Both the position numbers and the translations under genes were made by a program. From NCBI GenBank assembly GCA_947629725.1, contig CANREU010000011.1:1-18755 (forward strand): DNA of 18,755 bases, written 5' to 3'. The number at the start of each line of letters is the position of its first letter. The stretch's first letter is position 1. Below, piece after piece: positions 1 to 7,502 of this stretch. This DNA comes from an uncultured Clostridia bacterium (GTDB lineage: Bacteria; Bacillota; Clostridia; Christensenellales; Borkfalkiaceae). Under the pieces are notes generated by a model. The model saw nothing but the letters and a program-made list of their open reading frames with translations, made no database searches and had not been told where the DNA came from.

Positions 1-1816
1 CCTGCAATTCGCGGAGATACCCGTTCTCCTCGGGGAGGACGAAGCCGCGGCTCTCGATGACGGGTTCTCCGACGACCGCGCCGTCCGAGAGGACGACGGA
101 GACGAGGAAGAGCCCCTCTTCCGACATGCGGATACGGTCCTTCAGGACCTCGCTCGTGCCGAAGTCCTCGAAGCCCTCGCCGTCGATGAGCCGCGAGCCC
201 GCGGGGATGTTTTCCCCCAAACGGAGGCTGTCGTCGGTGAGCTCCACACAGGAGCCGATCTCGGGGATGAGGGTCTGCGCGGGCTTCATGCCCATCTCCT
301 GCGCGAGGAGGACGTGCCGCTTTAAGTGCCTGTATTCCCCGTGGACGGGGATGAAGAACTTTGGATTTAAGAGGGAGTGCATGATCTTGTGCTCTTCCTG
401 GCAGGCGTGCCCCGAGACGTGGATCTTTTCGAGGCTCTCATACACGACGTTCGCGCCCAATTTGAAGAGGTTGTTGATCACGCGGTAGATCATCCGCTCG
501 TTCCCGGGGATCGGGCTCGCGGAGATAATGATGGTGTCGTTCGCGCCCACCGTCACCTTGTTGAACTCCCCCGAGGCCATGCGGGTGAGGGCGGACATGG
601 GCTCCCCCTGCGAGCCCGTCGAGATGATGACGAGCTCCCTGTCGAAGTAGTTTTTCGCCTTTTCGACGTCGACGAGCACCCCCTCGGGGATGGAGATCTC
701 CCCGATCTTCGCCGCCGCCTCGACGACCCCGAGCATGCTCCGCCCCGAGAGCGCCACCTTGCGGCGGAATTTCACGGCGATGTCGACGATCTGCTGCAAG
801 CGGTGGACGTTGGAGGCAAACGTCGCGATGATGATGCGCCTGTCCGCGTTCTCCGCGAAGAGGTGCTCGAGGGTGGTGCCGACCACCTTCTCGCTCATGG
901 TGAACCCCGGGCGCTCGATGTTCGTCGACTCGCCGAGGTATAAGAGCACCCCCCTCTTGCCGTATTCCGCGATCTCCGCGAGGTCGATGGGGTCCCCCGC
1001 GACGGGCGTTAGGTCGATCTTGAAGTCCCCGCTGTGGAAGACGATGCCGTAGGGCGTCTCGACCGCAAACGCCAGAGCCCCCGCGATGGAGTGGTTGACG
1101 TTGACGCAGTTCACGGTGAACGCGCCCGCCTTGATCTTGTCGCGCGGTTTTACGGTGCGCTCGGTCACCCCGTTCAAACGGTGCTCGCGCAGCTTGTTGT
1201 CGACGAGGGCGAGGGTGAGTTTGGTGCCGTAGAGGGGGATATTCCCCCCGATCTCCTTCACGAGATAGGGCACGCCGCCGATGTGGTCCTCGTGGCCGTG
1301 CGTCAAAAATACGCCGCGGATCTTGTTCTTGTTCTGTACGAGGTAGGTGATGTCGGGAAAGACGAGGTCGATCCCCGGCATGTCCTCCGTGGGAAAGATG
1401 ACGCCCGCGTCGATGACGATGATGTCGCCGCCGTATTCGAGGGCGGTCATGTTCTTGCCGATCTCCCCGACGCCGCCGAAAAAGAGCACTTTGACGGGCT
1501 TCTTTTTGGACTGTTTTTCGGTCTTTTGCCTCTTTTCGGGCTTGGAAACGGACTGCGTTTCGCTCTTCTTTTCCCGCTTTTTTGCGGGCTTTTGGGCGGG
1601 TACGGCAGCGGGGAGCATCGTCCCCTTCCCCTTCGCGCGGGACTTGCGGCGGGTCTTCAGCCCCGCTTCCTCCATCGCGGCGGGGGTACGGGTCTCCCCC
1701 GTCGTCCCCTTGCGCTTTTCCTGTTCGCGGTTATACGCCTCGATCCCGTTGAGGATGGCGAGCTCCACCGCATTTGTCTTGTCCTTGCGTATGTCCTTGT
1801 GATTGCGATCCTTCAA
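1..1816 (-). CDS. rnj: Ribonuclease J, 3' end beyond the window
   Basis: RNase J is a metallo-beta-lactamase/beta-CASP ribonuclease with 5'-3' exo- and endonuclease activity in Bacillota mRNA decay and RNA maturation. The visible 605 codons show LTHGHEDHIGG (zinc ligands H173, H175, D177, H178), NHSI (H242), HSGDFKID (D264), then ATFASNVHR, STGSQGEP and VSGHACQEE, FIPVHGEYRHL typical of the family. The end, ESRGFVLPEENG, is where the C-terminal domain starts, so roughly 60 residues are missing. I chose the TTG start at 1816 because AAGGAG lies 9 nt upstream (1826-1831); an in-frame ATG at 1837 lacks a good ribosome site. The first ~107 residues are a Lys/Arg-rich, apparently disordered extension before KVLFFGGVGEIGKN. 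The usual DSTN motif reads ESTN. It lies 60 bp downstream of the 558-aa gene, probably co-transcribed. Confidence 0.93.
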   Translation of the reverse strand, partial: MKDRNHKDIRKDKTNAVELAILNGIEAYNREQEKRKGTTGETRTPAAMEEAGLKTRRKSRAKGKGTMLPAAVPAQKPAKKREKKSETQSVSKPEKRQKTEKQSKKKPVKVLFFGGVGEIGKNMTALEYGGDIIVIDAGVIFPTEDMPGIDLVFPDITYLVQNKNKIRGVFLTHGHEDHIGGVPYLVKEIGGNIPLYGTKLTLALVDNKLREHRLNGVTERTVKPRDKIKAGAFTVNCVNVNHSIAGALAFAVETPYGIVFHSGDFKIDLTPVAGDPIDLAEIAEYGKRGVLLYLGESTNIERPGFTMSEKVVGTTLEHLFAENADRRIIIATFASNVHRLQQIVDIAVKFRRKVALSGRSMLGVVEAAAKIGEISIPEGVLVDVEKAKNYFDRELVIISTGSQGEPMSALTRMASGEFNKVTVGANDTIIISASPIPGNERMIYRVINNLFKLGANVVYESLEKIHVSGHACQEEHKIMHSLLNPKFFIPVHGEYRHLKRHVLLAQEMGMKPAQTLIPEIGSCVELTDDSLRLGENIPAGSRLIDGEGFEDFGTSEVLKDRIRMSEEGLFLVSVVLSDGAVVGEPVIESRGFVLPEENGYLRELQ

Positions 1817-1842
1817 AAAATTCAACTCCTTCTGCATAGAAA

Positions 1843-1876
1843 GCGGGAGAGCCGAGAACCTCGGCCCTCCTGCCGC
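1843..1876 (-). promoter_or_regulatory. Intercistronic hairpin between repeat-protein gene and rnj
   Basis: On the minus strand a stem of 10 bp (GAGGGCCGAG / CTCGGCTCTC, one G-U pair, loop GTT) with an outer GCGG/CCGC clamp starts directly after the TAA stop of the 558-aa gene. It is followed only by TTTCT, so it is a weak terminator at best. It could attenuate, mark a processing site or protect the upstream mRNA's 3' end. The structure is visible; its role is inferred. Confidence 0.5.
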
Positions 1877-3553
1877 TTAAAAATCGAGATCGGACTTTTC
1901 GACGGTAGCCGTCTTGATCAGTCCTTCGGCGAGCAGCTCCTCCTCGCTGCGGGGAGCGTAAGTCGCCACATAGTCCGCCGCCTCGTATGCCTCGTCCTGC
2001 ACGAGCCCGTGCCTCTCCATGAGGAGGGCGACGAGCTTCACCGCACGCTTTGCGGCGATGGGGCTCTTGACTTTGAGCATCATGGGCGTCTTTTCGTACA
2101 TCTTGGTGTCGCCCGCGAACTTTTGGTGATAGATGGTCGCGGGGAACTCGTCGGGATTGAGGGCGAGATAGAGGCAGAGGGTCTTGCCGCGGACGCCGAT
2201 CTTGGCGACCGTCTCGCGGTTGATCGTGAAGCGGTCGTTCGACCAGCTCACCTGCGAGCGCACCTTGCGGTAGGAGAGGATGGCGTTCTTGATCTCCGCA
2301 TAATACTGCTTGATCTCGCGGTCGCTCTCGATGATCTTCGCCTCGAAACTGCGCTTATAGCGGGTGGTCATCTCCGTCTCCCCGTCGTCCTCTTCGAGGG
2401 GCATGGGTACGGGTACGGGAACGGCCGCGGGCGCCTCTGCCGCGGCAAACTCCGCGGGGCGGGACACCCCCTCTTCGCGCAGCAGCGCCGCAAGAGCGGC
2501 GGCGATCCGCGCGACCTCGCCGTCCGAAAGGGTCTTCTCGGCGGAGAGCTCCGCGCCGACCCCGCGCGCGATGCGGTCGATCCCCTCCTCGTCGACCGTG
2601 AGGTCGAACTCGTTTTCGAGCACGGCGGAGACTTTCTCCGCGATGAGGTCGTAATCGACGGGAGTCACCGCCTCGGCGATGCGGTCGGCAAGCGCCGTCT
2701 CGTCCGTCTGCGGGAGGACGGCGAGCACGCGGTCCGCCACGGCGTCCGCCTCATTCCCCGAGGCTGCGGCGATCTTTTCGGCGAATGTGTCGTAATCGGT
2801 CTCGGGGAGAATGGTCGCGATCTTCTCGGCGAGCACATCGTAGTCGACGCTGTCCGCAACGGAGAAAGCGTCGGGAAGTTTTTCGGCAAGTTTTTGGGCG
2901 AGCGCCTCAACGTCCACCGCGCTTGCCGCGATCTCCACGGGAAGGCGCTGCGCGATCTTCTCGGCGAGATCGTCGCCGTCGACGGCAGGCATCCCTTCGA
3001 GCGGGTCTCCCCCCTCCGTCTCCCCGGGGGCGGAAGCCGCGTAGGGCTCCGTTTCATAGACGGGGGTCTCATGCGTGCCGATCTTTTCGGCAAGTTTTTG
3101 GGCAAGAAGGTCGTAATCCAGCCGTTCGCCGTTTGCAGCGGCGGGCGCGGAGAGCTCGGAGAGGATCTCCTTCTTCACGCGCGCGAGCCCCTCTTCGAGG
3201 GCGTTTTTCCACTCCTCCGAGGCCTGCCCGACGAGCTCGGCGCACTGCTGCACCGTCTCCTCCGCCCCTCTTTGGACGGCATCGAGAAAGGCGTCGCGGT
3301 CGGCGGCGCGGGTCTTCTCGGTGAGATCGTAGATGGAGCTGTTCTGCTGGGAGAGGAAACGCATCTCGGCGAGCATCGTCTCGAGGCTCCTGCGGATGTT
3401 CTCGGAGAGCGCCTCGTAGGAGGAGACCTGCTGCGCCGCGCCGTATTGGAGCTCGCGGCTCACGGCGGTGCGGACATCCTCTATTTGCCCCGCAAAGGAC
3501 TTATACATTCCCTCCAGAACGGCGGAACGGTTCCCATCGTTGTAATCTGCCAT
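1877..3553 (-). CDS. Hypothetical protein with tandem DYDxLAEKIA-type repeats and a conserved C-terminal domain
   Basis: I do not recognise a named family. The 558-residue protein has no signal peptide or membrane segment. Residues 1-130 are helical and charged. Residues ~144-360 contain about nine degenerate repeats of a 13-16 residue helix unit, for example LDYDLLAQKLAEKIG (145), VDGDDLAEKIAQRLP (191), VDVEALAQKLAEKLP (213), VDYDVLAEKIATILP (236), TDYDTFAEKIAAA (252) and VDYDLIAEKVSAVLE (299). A Pro-rich linker (PVPVPMP, ~379-385) follows. Residues ~398-520 form a globular domain (KRSFEAKIIESDREIKQYYAEI... RGKTLCLYLALNP... YEKTPMMLKVKS), a type I recall in large uncharacterised clostridial proteins. 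The ATG at 3553 is preceded by GAGAGGG; the frame stays open 20 codons further upstream, but that stretch has no better site. It has its own promoter and sits upstream of RNase J, so a role linked to RNA decay or cell organisation is possible but unproven. Confidence 0.85.
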   Translation of the reverse strand: MADYNDGNRSAVLEGMYKSFAGQIEDVRTAVSRELQYGAAQQVSSYEALSENIRRSLETMLAEMRFLSQQNSSIYDLTEKTRAADRDAFLDAVQRGAEETVQQCAELVGQASEEWKNALEEGLARVKKEILSELSAPAAANGERLDYDLLAQKLAEKIGTHETPVYETEPYAASAPGETEGGDPLEGMPAVDGDDLAEKIAQRLPVEIAASAVDVEALAQKLAEKLPDAFSVADSVDYDVLAEKIATILPETDYDTFAEKIAAASGNEADAVADRVLAVLPQTDETALADRIAEAVTPVDYDLIAEKVSAVLENEFDLTVDEEGIDRIARGVGAELSAEKTLSDGEVARIAAALAALLREEGVSRPAEFAAAEAPAAVPVPVPMPLEEDDGETEMTTRYKRSFEAKIIESDREIKQYYAEIKNAILSYRKVRSQVSWSNDRFTINRETVAKIGVRGKTLCLYLALNPDEFPATIYHQKFAGDTKMYEKTPMMLKVKSPIAAKRAVKLVALLMERHGLVQDEAYEAADYVATYAPRSEEELLAEGLIKTATVEKSDLDF

Positions 3554-3601
3554 GCTGTTTCCCTCTCTGCGCGTAGAGTAGAGGGCACTGCCCTCATTCC
3601 T

Positions 3602-3630
3602 ATTGTACACCAAAACCCCGCAAAAGTAAA
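3602..3630 (-). promoter_or_regulatory. Sigma-A promoter of the repeat-protein/rnj transcript
   Basis: On the minus strand TTTACT (3625-3630), a 17-nt spacer and TACAAT (3602-3607) predict a start near 3595. The first transcribed bases would include the small hairpin GAGGGC-AGT-GCCCTC (3581-3595), which could protect the 5' end. A- and T-tracts lie immediately upstream of the -35 box. Confidence 0.65.
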
Positions 3631-3700
3631 TATTTTTTCCGCGCTTTTTTCCTCGCGCGCGCGAACTTTTTCCGCATTTTTCCGCTTTTTTGCGAAAATT

Positions 3701-4487
3701 CTACATTTTCTTGGGCTCCGCCCTCCTTCCGCGCATGCGCACGCGGTTCCACACCGCCCCCGCCGTGAAGCAGATCATCATCCAATAGAGGAAGAGAAGG
3801 AAGACGATGACGAGCGCGAGCGCACCGTAGAGCTTCTCCTTGTGCGAGAGGGCGGCGTAGACGGCAAACGCCGCGGAGGCGGCGAGCCAGAGGAGGGCCG
3901 TTACAAGGCTCCCGCAGACGGTGTCAGCGGGCTTGCAGCGGTAGGGACAGATGTAGGCGTTCAGGAGCCACGCCCCGAAAAATCCCGCAAGGAAGAGGGC
4001 GGAAAAGAGGATGGCTCGGGCGATCGGGCGGGGCAAACGGCGGGTGAACAGGGTGAGTGTGACGAGCCCTCCCCACGCAGAAGGTGGGGGTGAGCGCGGA
4101 GAGACGCAGCCGCCACCCGCTCTTTCTGCGGCGGCACTCATAGAGGATCTCCCCGCTCCGGCGGAGGTGGAAGAAGAAATTCGAGGCGGACCAGAGGGTC
4201 GTTACAAGGAACAAAACACTCGCCCCCGCCGTGGAGGCGGCGTTGGCGTTGAGGAACACGACGAGGTCCTCCGCCCAGCCGAAGAGCCCGAGCTCGCTCA
4301 ACACCCCCTCGTCGATCGCCGCCCGCCCGAAGAGGAGGGTGATCCAAAAGAGGAGCGGGGCGAGGGAGGTGACGAGAAAGAAGGAGAGCGTCCCCGCGAC
4401 GGTCGTGCAGCGGTGGAAGGAGAGCTCCGCAAAGGCGCTCTTTACGCGCAAAAATACGGCCTTGATCTTCGGTTTTATCGACCCCAT
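3701..4487 (-). pseudogene. YihY/BrkB-family membrane protein gene, frameshifted
   Basis: The family (formerly 'ribonuclease BN') comprises inner-membrane proteins of about 270-320 residues with around six helices and unclear function. The first 132 codons (4487-4092) read MGSIKPKIKAVFLRV... LSFFLVTSLAPLLFW... LFLVTTLWSASNFFFHLRRSGEILYECRRRKSGWRLRLSAL, which fits the N-terminal half. The rest is in another frame (…VTLTLFTRRLPRPIARAILFSALFLAGFFGAWLLNAYICPY… to RRAEPKKM, stop at 3701). The span is 787 nt, one more than a multiple of three, so one extra base would explain the shift; repaired length is 261 aa. The break lies at a hairpin (4071-4089) where a membrane helix is expected, and the product is slightly short there. 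Start ATG 4487 has CATAAT 6 nt upstream and no clear Shine-Dalgarno. A sequencing error in the G/C runs remains possible. Confidence 0.75.
4071..4089. repeat. Small palindrome at the BrkB frameshift
   Basis: CCCCAC (4071-4076) and GTGGGG (4084-4089) are perfect inverted arms around a 7-nt loop, inside the frameshifted gene. The surrounding CCCT..CCCCACGC..GGGG resembles the intergenic sequence CCCTACCCCACGCGGAGGGG at 4986-5005, which suggests the same kind of repeat. Confidence 0.5.
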
Positions 4488-4499
4488 GTCCCCATTATG

Positions 4500-5012
4500 C
4501 GCAATTTCGCCGCTTTTTTGCTTGGCCCTGCGGGGCGGAAGGAAAGGCCCGATCGGGCAATGCGCCCCGCACCCTCCGCAAGCCTTCCCCCCTCGGGGGG
4601 AAGGTGTCCCCGCAGGGGACGAATGAGGGGCAATTCGCAAGATCGTGGGCGGGCCCTCATCCCTATCGCCCGCACGCTATAAATGTTATCGAAGGGCGGC
4701 ACGAACGGCGTAGCCGTGAAGTAAACATGACCTCATTATAATAAGGACACCCTTCGACAAGCTCAGGGTGACGTGTTATATAGCGGAGCGGGGTGACGTG
4801 TTTTATAGCCCCCCGCACCCCTACCCCTCGCCCCCCAAAGGAGGGCGAGGGCAAGTTCTCCCTCATTCCGAACGGAGCCGAAGGCGGAGTGAGTGAATCT
4901 TGCCCTTTCGGAAAAAACGAACACACCCCTCACCCTGCCCTCCCCCCTCAAGTATAAGGGGGGAGGCAAGAGGAGAGGTGCCGCCCCTACCCCACGCGGA
5001 GGGGCATGGCGG
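4500..5012. repeat. Gene-free, palindrome-rich intergenic repeat region
   Basis: No conserved protein is seen here; the short open frames are Pro/Arg/Gly-rich. The stretch holds a perfect 10-bp palindrome (CCTTCCCCCC/GGGGGGAAGG, 4583-4604), GTCCCC-GCA-GGGGAC (4606-4620), an inverted repeat CACCCT...AGGGTG around TCGACAAGCTC (4748-4770), two nearly tandem GGGTGACGTGTT copies (4766 and 4790) and a remnant of the CACGA..CG.GTAGC.CG.GAAGTAA element (about 4698-4723) found again at 14.96 and 15.47 kb. It ends with one copy of the 47-bp CCCCCCTCAAGTATAAGGGGGG unit family. Confidence 0.75.
4924..4970. repeat. 47-bp palindromic repeat unit, copy 1
   Basis: The sequence CACCCCTCACCCTGCCCTCC...AAGTATAA...GGGGGGAGGCAAG forms a long C-rich/G-rich hairpin with a CAAGTAT loop. 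It recurs at 15013-15059 with identical sequence as read by eye, and at 15521-15567 with two changes. Confidence 0.8.
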
Positions 5013-5040
5013 AGAAAAACAAAAGCCCCCTTGCGGGGGC
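5013..5040 (-). terminator. Intrinsic terminator of der-plsY
   Basis: On the minus strand a perfect stem GCCCCC-GCAA-GGGGGC (5025-5040) is followed by TTTTGTTTTTC, 12 bp after the plsY stop codon. This is a textbook Rho-independent terminator. Confidence 0.92.
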
Positions 5041-5051
5041 GAAAATCAAAT

Positions 5052-5783
5052 TCACATGTTCTTCATGCCGCGCTTGCCGTGGGAGAGCTTTCGCACCGAG
5101 GTGCGGTGTTCCTCCCCCGCAAAGAGGCGCACGAGGTTTTTGCGGTGGGCGAACCAAGTGAGGAAGTTGAGGGCGAGGAGGCACAGGAAGCACCCAACGG
5201 CCCAGCCGCTCGCGACACTGCCGTAACGCACCCAAAAGAGAATGCCCTGCCAGAGGCTGAACCCCGTGACCCCGAGGAGGGAGCCCATCGAGCCCCACTC
5301 GGTGAGGCCGATGAAGAGGACGATCCCGAAGAGCGCGGCGATGGCGATAAAGACGAACCACCACTTTTCGCAGGAGATGCAGAACCAGAAGAGCCCGAGG
5401 GTGGAGGCGATCCCCTTCCCTCCCTTGAACTTCATGGTGACGGGCCAGATGTGCCCGATGATGACGAACACGCCGCAGAAATAGCGGGTGAAGTCGGAGA
5501 CGACGACCGTCGTCCCCGCAAAGTAGTAATTGCGGAAGACGAGGTAGCTGATGACGGCGGGCACTCCCCCCTTGCAGGCGTCGAGGAGGAAATTGAGGAG
5601 CCCCACCGCGAGCCCGAACTCGCGGGTGACGTTCATGGTGCCGGGGTTGCCGCTTCCCATCTTCTTGATGTCCTTATGCCGAACCTTTGCGATGAGGACG
5701 GCGAAGTTGAAACAGCCGATAAAGTAGCAGCCGACCGCGATCGGCAGCAGCCACCAGAGCTGCACGGGGGGCAGTTCTCTCAT
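5052..5783 (-). CDS. plsY: Acyl-phosphate:glycerol-3-phosphate acyltransferase PlsY
   Basis: PlsY is a membrane enzyme that transfers an acyl group from acyl-phosphate to glycerol-3-phosphate, giving lysophosphatidic acid, the first committed step of phospholipid synthesis. The 243-aa protein shows the three cytosolic motifs: SGNPGTMN (44-51), KFKGGKGIAST (118-128) and HRKNLVRLFAGEE near the C terminus. KGG (71-73) and HIWP (111-114) are also typical. Several hydrophobic helices span the sequence. It is longer than the usual ~200 residues, mainly in the aromatic-rich middle (WFCISCEKWWFVF). The ATG overlaps the der stop codon (ATGA) and has AGGAGG upstream, so it is translationally coupled to der. 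Confidence 0.95.
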   Translation of the reverse strand: MRELPPVQLWWLLPIAVGCYFIGCFNFAVLIAKVRHKDIKKMGSGNPGTMNVTREFGLAVGLLNFLLDACKGGVPAVISYLVFRNYYFAGTTVVVSDFTRYFCGVFVIIGHIWPVTMKFKGGKGIASTLGLFWFCISCEKWWFVFIAIAALFGIVLFIGLTEWGSMGSLLGVTGFSLWQGILFWVRYGSVASGWAVGCFLCLLALNFLTWFAHRKNLVRLFAGEEHRTSVRKLSHGKRGMKNM

Positions 5784-7090
5784 GCTTCCTCCTTTTTGTT
5801 CCGCACGATGACGCGCACGGGCGTGCCCGAGAAATCGTAGGCGGAGCGGATGGCGTTTTCGAGATAGCGCGCGTAGGAAAAGTGCAAGAGGGTCTCGTCG
5901 TTGACCATGAGGACAAAGGTCGGCGGGCAGACGGAGACCTGCGAAGAAAAATACATTTTGAGCCTTCTCCCCTGATAGGACGGGGGCTCGGAGATGCGCA
6001 TGGCGTCCGAGAGGAGCTCGTTGAGGGCGCTCGTGGAGACGCGGAAATTGGCGTGCGCATACACTTCCTCCGCGAGGGAGAGCACCTTATCCACCCGCTG
6101 CCCCGTCTTGGCAGAGATATACACCGAGCGGTAGTAGTCCATGAATTTGAGGTCCGCTTTGAGTTTTTCCTCGAACTTTTCGACGGTATGGGTGTCCTTT
6201 TCGATGAGGTCCCACTTGTTCATGACGACGACGGAGGGCTTTCCCTCCTCGTGCACCATGCCGATGATGCGGACGTCCTGCTCGGTGAGCCCCTCCCCCG
6301 CGTCCACGACGAGGAGGACGACGTCCGCCCGCCGCACGGCGTCGAAGGCGCGAAGCACCGAATAATACTCCACATCGTCGTTCACGGAGCGCTTTCTGCG
6401 GATGCCCGCCGTATCGATGATCGTGTATTTCTTGCCCTCCCGCTCGAAGCGGGTATCGATCGCGTCGCGCGTGGTCCCCGCGATGGGGGTGACGATGGAG
6501 CGCTCGCTGCCGAGGATCTTGTTGACGAGGGAGCTCTTGCCCGCGTTGGGCTTGCCGACGACGGCGATCTTGAGCCCCTCCTCCTCTTCGCTCTCCCCGC
6601 GCGGGAAGTTTTCCACGGCGCGGTCGAGGGCGTCCCCGATCCCCCGCGAATGTTCGGCGGAGACGGCGACGGGGTCGCCGAGGCCGAGGGCGTAGAACTC
6701 GAAGAGCTTGTCCGCGGAGTACTCGTCCACCTTGTTGACGACGAGCACGACGGGCTTTTGGGAGCGGCGGAGGAGCTCCGCCACGTCGCGGTCGGAGGAG
6801 GTGAGGCCCTCCCGCCCGTCCGTGAAGAAGAGGATGACGTCCGCCGTGGAGATGGCGAGATTCGCCTGCAGGGCGATCTGCTTCCACATCGTGTCGTCGC
6901 TGCCCGTTTCGAGCCCCCCCGTATCGACGAGGGTGAAGGGCTTGCCGCGCCACTCGGCGTCGGCATAGATCCTGTCCCGCGTGACCCCCGGGCGGTTTTC
7001 GGTGATGGAAATTTTCCGTCCGACGACCTTGTTGAAGAAGGTGCTCTTCCCCACGTTAGGCCGCCCGACGATGGCGATCAAGGGTTTCAT
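5780..7090 (-). CDS. der: Ribosome biogenesis GTPase Der (EngA)
   Basis: Der has two tandem GTPase domains and a C-terminal KH-like domain and acts in assembly of the 50S ribosomal subunit. In 436 aa, domain 1 has GRPNVGKS (9-16), GVTRDR, DTGG and NKVD. Domain 2 has GKPNAGKSS, GTTRDAID, DTAGIRRK and NKWD. The last ~85 residues form the KH-like domain (PSYQGRRLKMYFSSQVSVCPPTFVLMVND). The ATG at 7090 matches the usual family N terminus (MKPLIAIVGRPNVGKS). No Shine-Dalgarno is present; a consensus -10 box ends only 7 nt before the ATG, so the mRNA should be leaderless or nearly so. It is first gene of a two-gene operon with plsY. Confidence 0.97.
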   Translation of the reverse strand: MKPLIAIVGRPNVGKSTFFNKVVGRKISITENRPGVTRDRIYADAEWRGKPFTLVDTGGLETGSDDTMWKQIALQANLAISTADVILFFTDGREGLTSSDRDVAELLRRSQKPVVLVVNKVDEYSADKLFEFYALGLGDPVAVSAEHSRGIGDALDRAVENFPRGESEEEEGLKIAVVGKPNAGKSSLVNKILGSERSIVTPIAGTTRDAIDTRFEREGKKYTIIDTAGIRRKRSVNDDVEYYSVLRAFDAVRRADVVLLVVDAGEGLTEQDVRIIGMVHEEGKPSVVVMNKWDLIEKDTHTVEKFEEKLKADLKFMDYYRSVYISAKTGQRVDKVLSLAEEVYAHANFRVSTSALNELLSDAMRISEPPSYQGRRLKMYFSSQVSVCPPTFVLMVNDETLLHFSYARYLENAIRSAYDFSGTPVRVIVRNKKEEA

Positions 7091-7097
7091 ACGAAGT

Positions 7098-7126
7098 ATT
7101 ATACGGATTTTTCTTCCCTTTGTAAA
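7098..7126 (-). promoter_or_regulatory. Sigma-A promoter of der-plsY (leaderless type)
   Basis: On the minus strand TTTACA (7121-7126), a 17-nt spacer and perfect TATAAT (7098-7103) are followed by ACTTCGT and then the der ATG. Transcription should start at, or one base before, the A of the start codon. The -35 box directly follows the T-tract of the upstream terminator. Confidence 0.85.
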
Positions 7127-7155
7127 GAAAAAAGGCTCTGCGGGGAGCCCTTTTT
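7127..7155 (-). terminator. Intrinsic terminator of the lgt-to-pyrR operon
   Basis: On the minus strand the arms AAAAAGGGCTC and GAGCCTTTTTT form an 11-bp stem with one G-U pair around the loop CCCGCA, followed by CTTT. It lies 8 bp after the stop codon of the small membrane protein gene and runs into the der -35 box. Confidence 0.88.
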
Positions 7156-7163
7156 CTCAAAAA

Positions 7164-7502
7164 TCAGAGGCCCAAAGCTCCGAAAGTGACGCCGAGGACG
7201 GGGCCCAAAATGTAGATGATGAGGAAGACGATGTAGAACACCTTCCACCCCTGCCTCTTGTTGCGCACGAACATCCATGCGGGGATGGCGACCGCGGCGA
7301 GCAGGCAGTATTGCGCCACCATGCTGAGCGCCTGATAGATGATCCCGCCGCCCATTTCGTCGGGCAGGATGTTGAGGAGGGGCCCCGCCACGAGGAGGAG
7401 CCCCGAAGCGACGAGCGCGATGAACGCGATGAGGTCCATGACCCGTGCGCGCGGCTTTCTCTCGGCCTTCTTTTCTTCCTTCTGCTCTTCTTTCTTACTC
7501 AT
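7164..7502 (-). CDS. Small three-helix membrane protein of unknown function
   Basis: I do not recognise a family. The 112-aa protein has a charged Lys/Glu-rich N terminus (MSKKEEQKEEKKAERKPRAR) followed by three hydrophobic segments at about 23-45, 54-79 and 86-110, so it is probably an inner-membrane protein with a cytoplasmic N-terminal tail. The ATG overlaps the pyrR stop codon by 4 bases (ATGA) with AAAGGAG upstream, so translation is coupled to pyrR. It is the last gene of the operon, before a strong terminator. Coupling supports it being a real gene, but gives no function. Confidence 0.8.
   Translation of the reverse strand: MSKKEEQKEEKKAERKPRARVMDLIAFIALVASGLLLVAGPLLNILPDEMGGGIIYQALSMVAQYCLLAAVAIPAWMFVRNKRQGWKVFYIVFLIIYILGPVLGVTFGALGL

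Noticed and set aside
1034..4093. A 1019-codon open frame on the plus strand
   Set aside because: It lies antisense to RNase J, the repeat-protein gene and part of the BrkB gene, and shows no conserved motif. Long antisense frames are common in GC-rich genes.
5882..7189. A 435-codon open frame on the plus strand
   Set aside because: It mirrors der on the opposite strand; der has all GTPase motifs, this frame has none.
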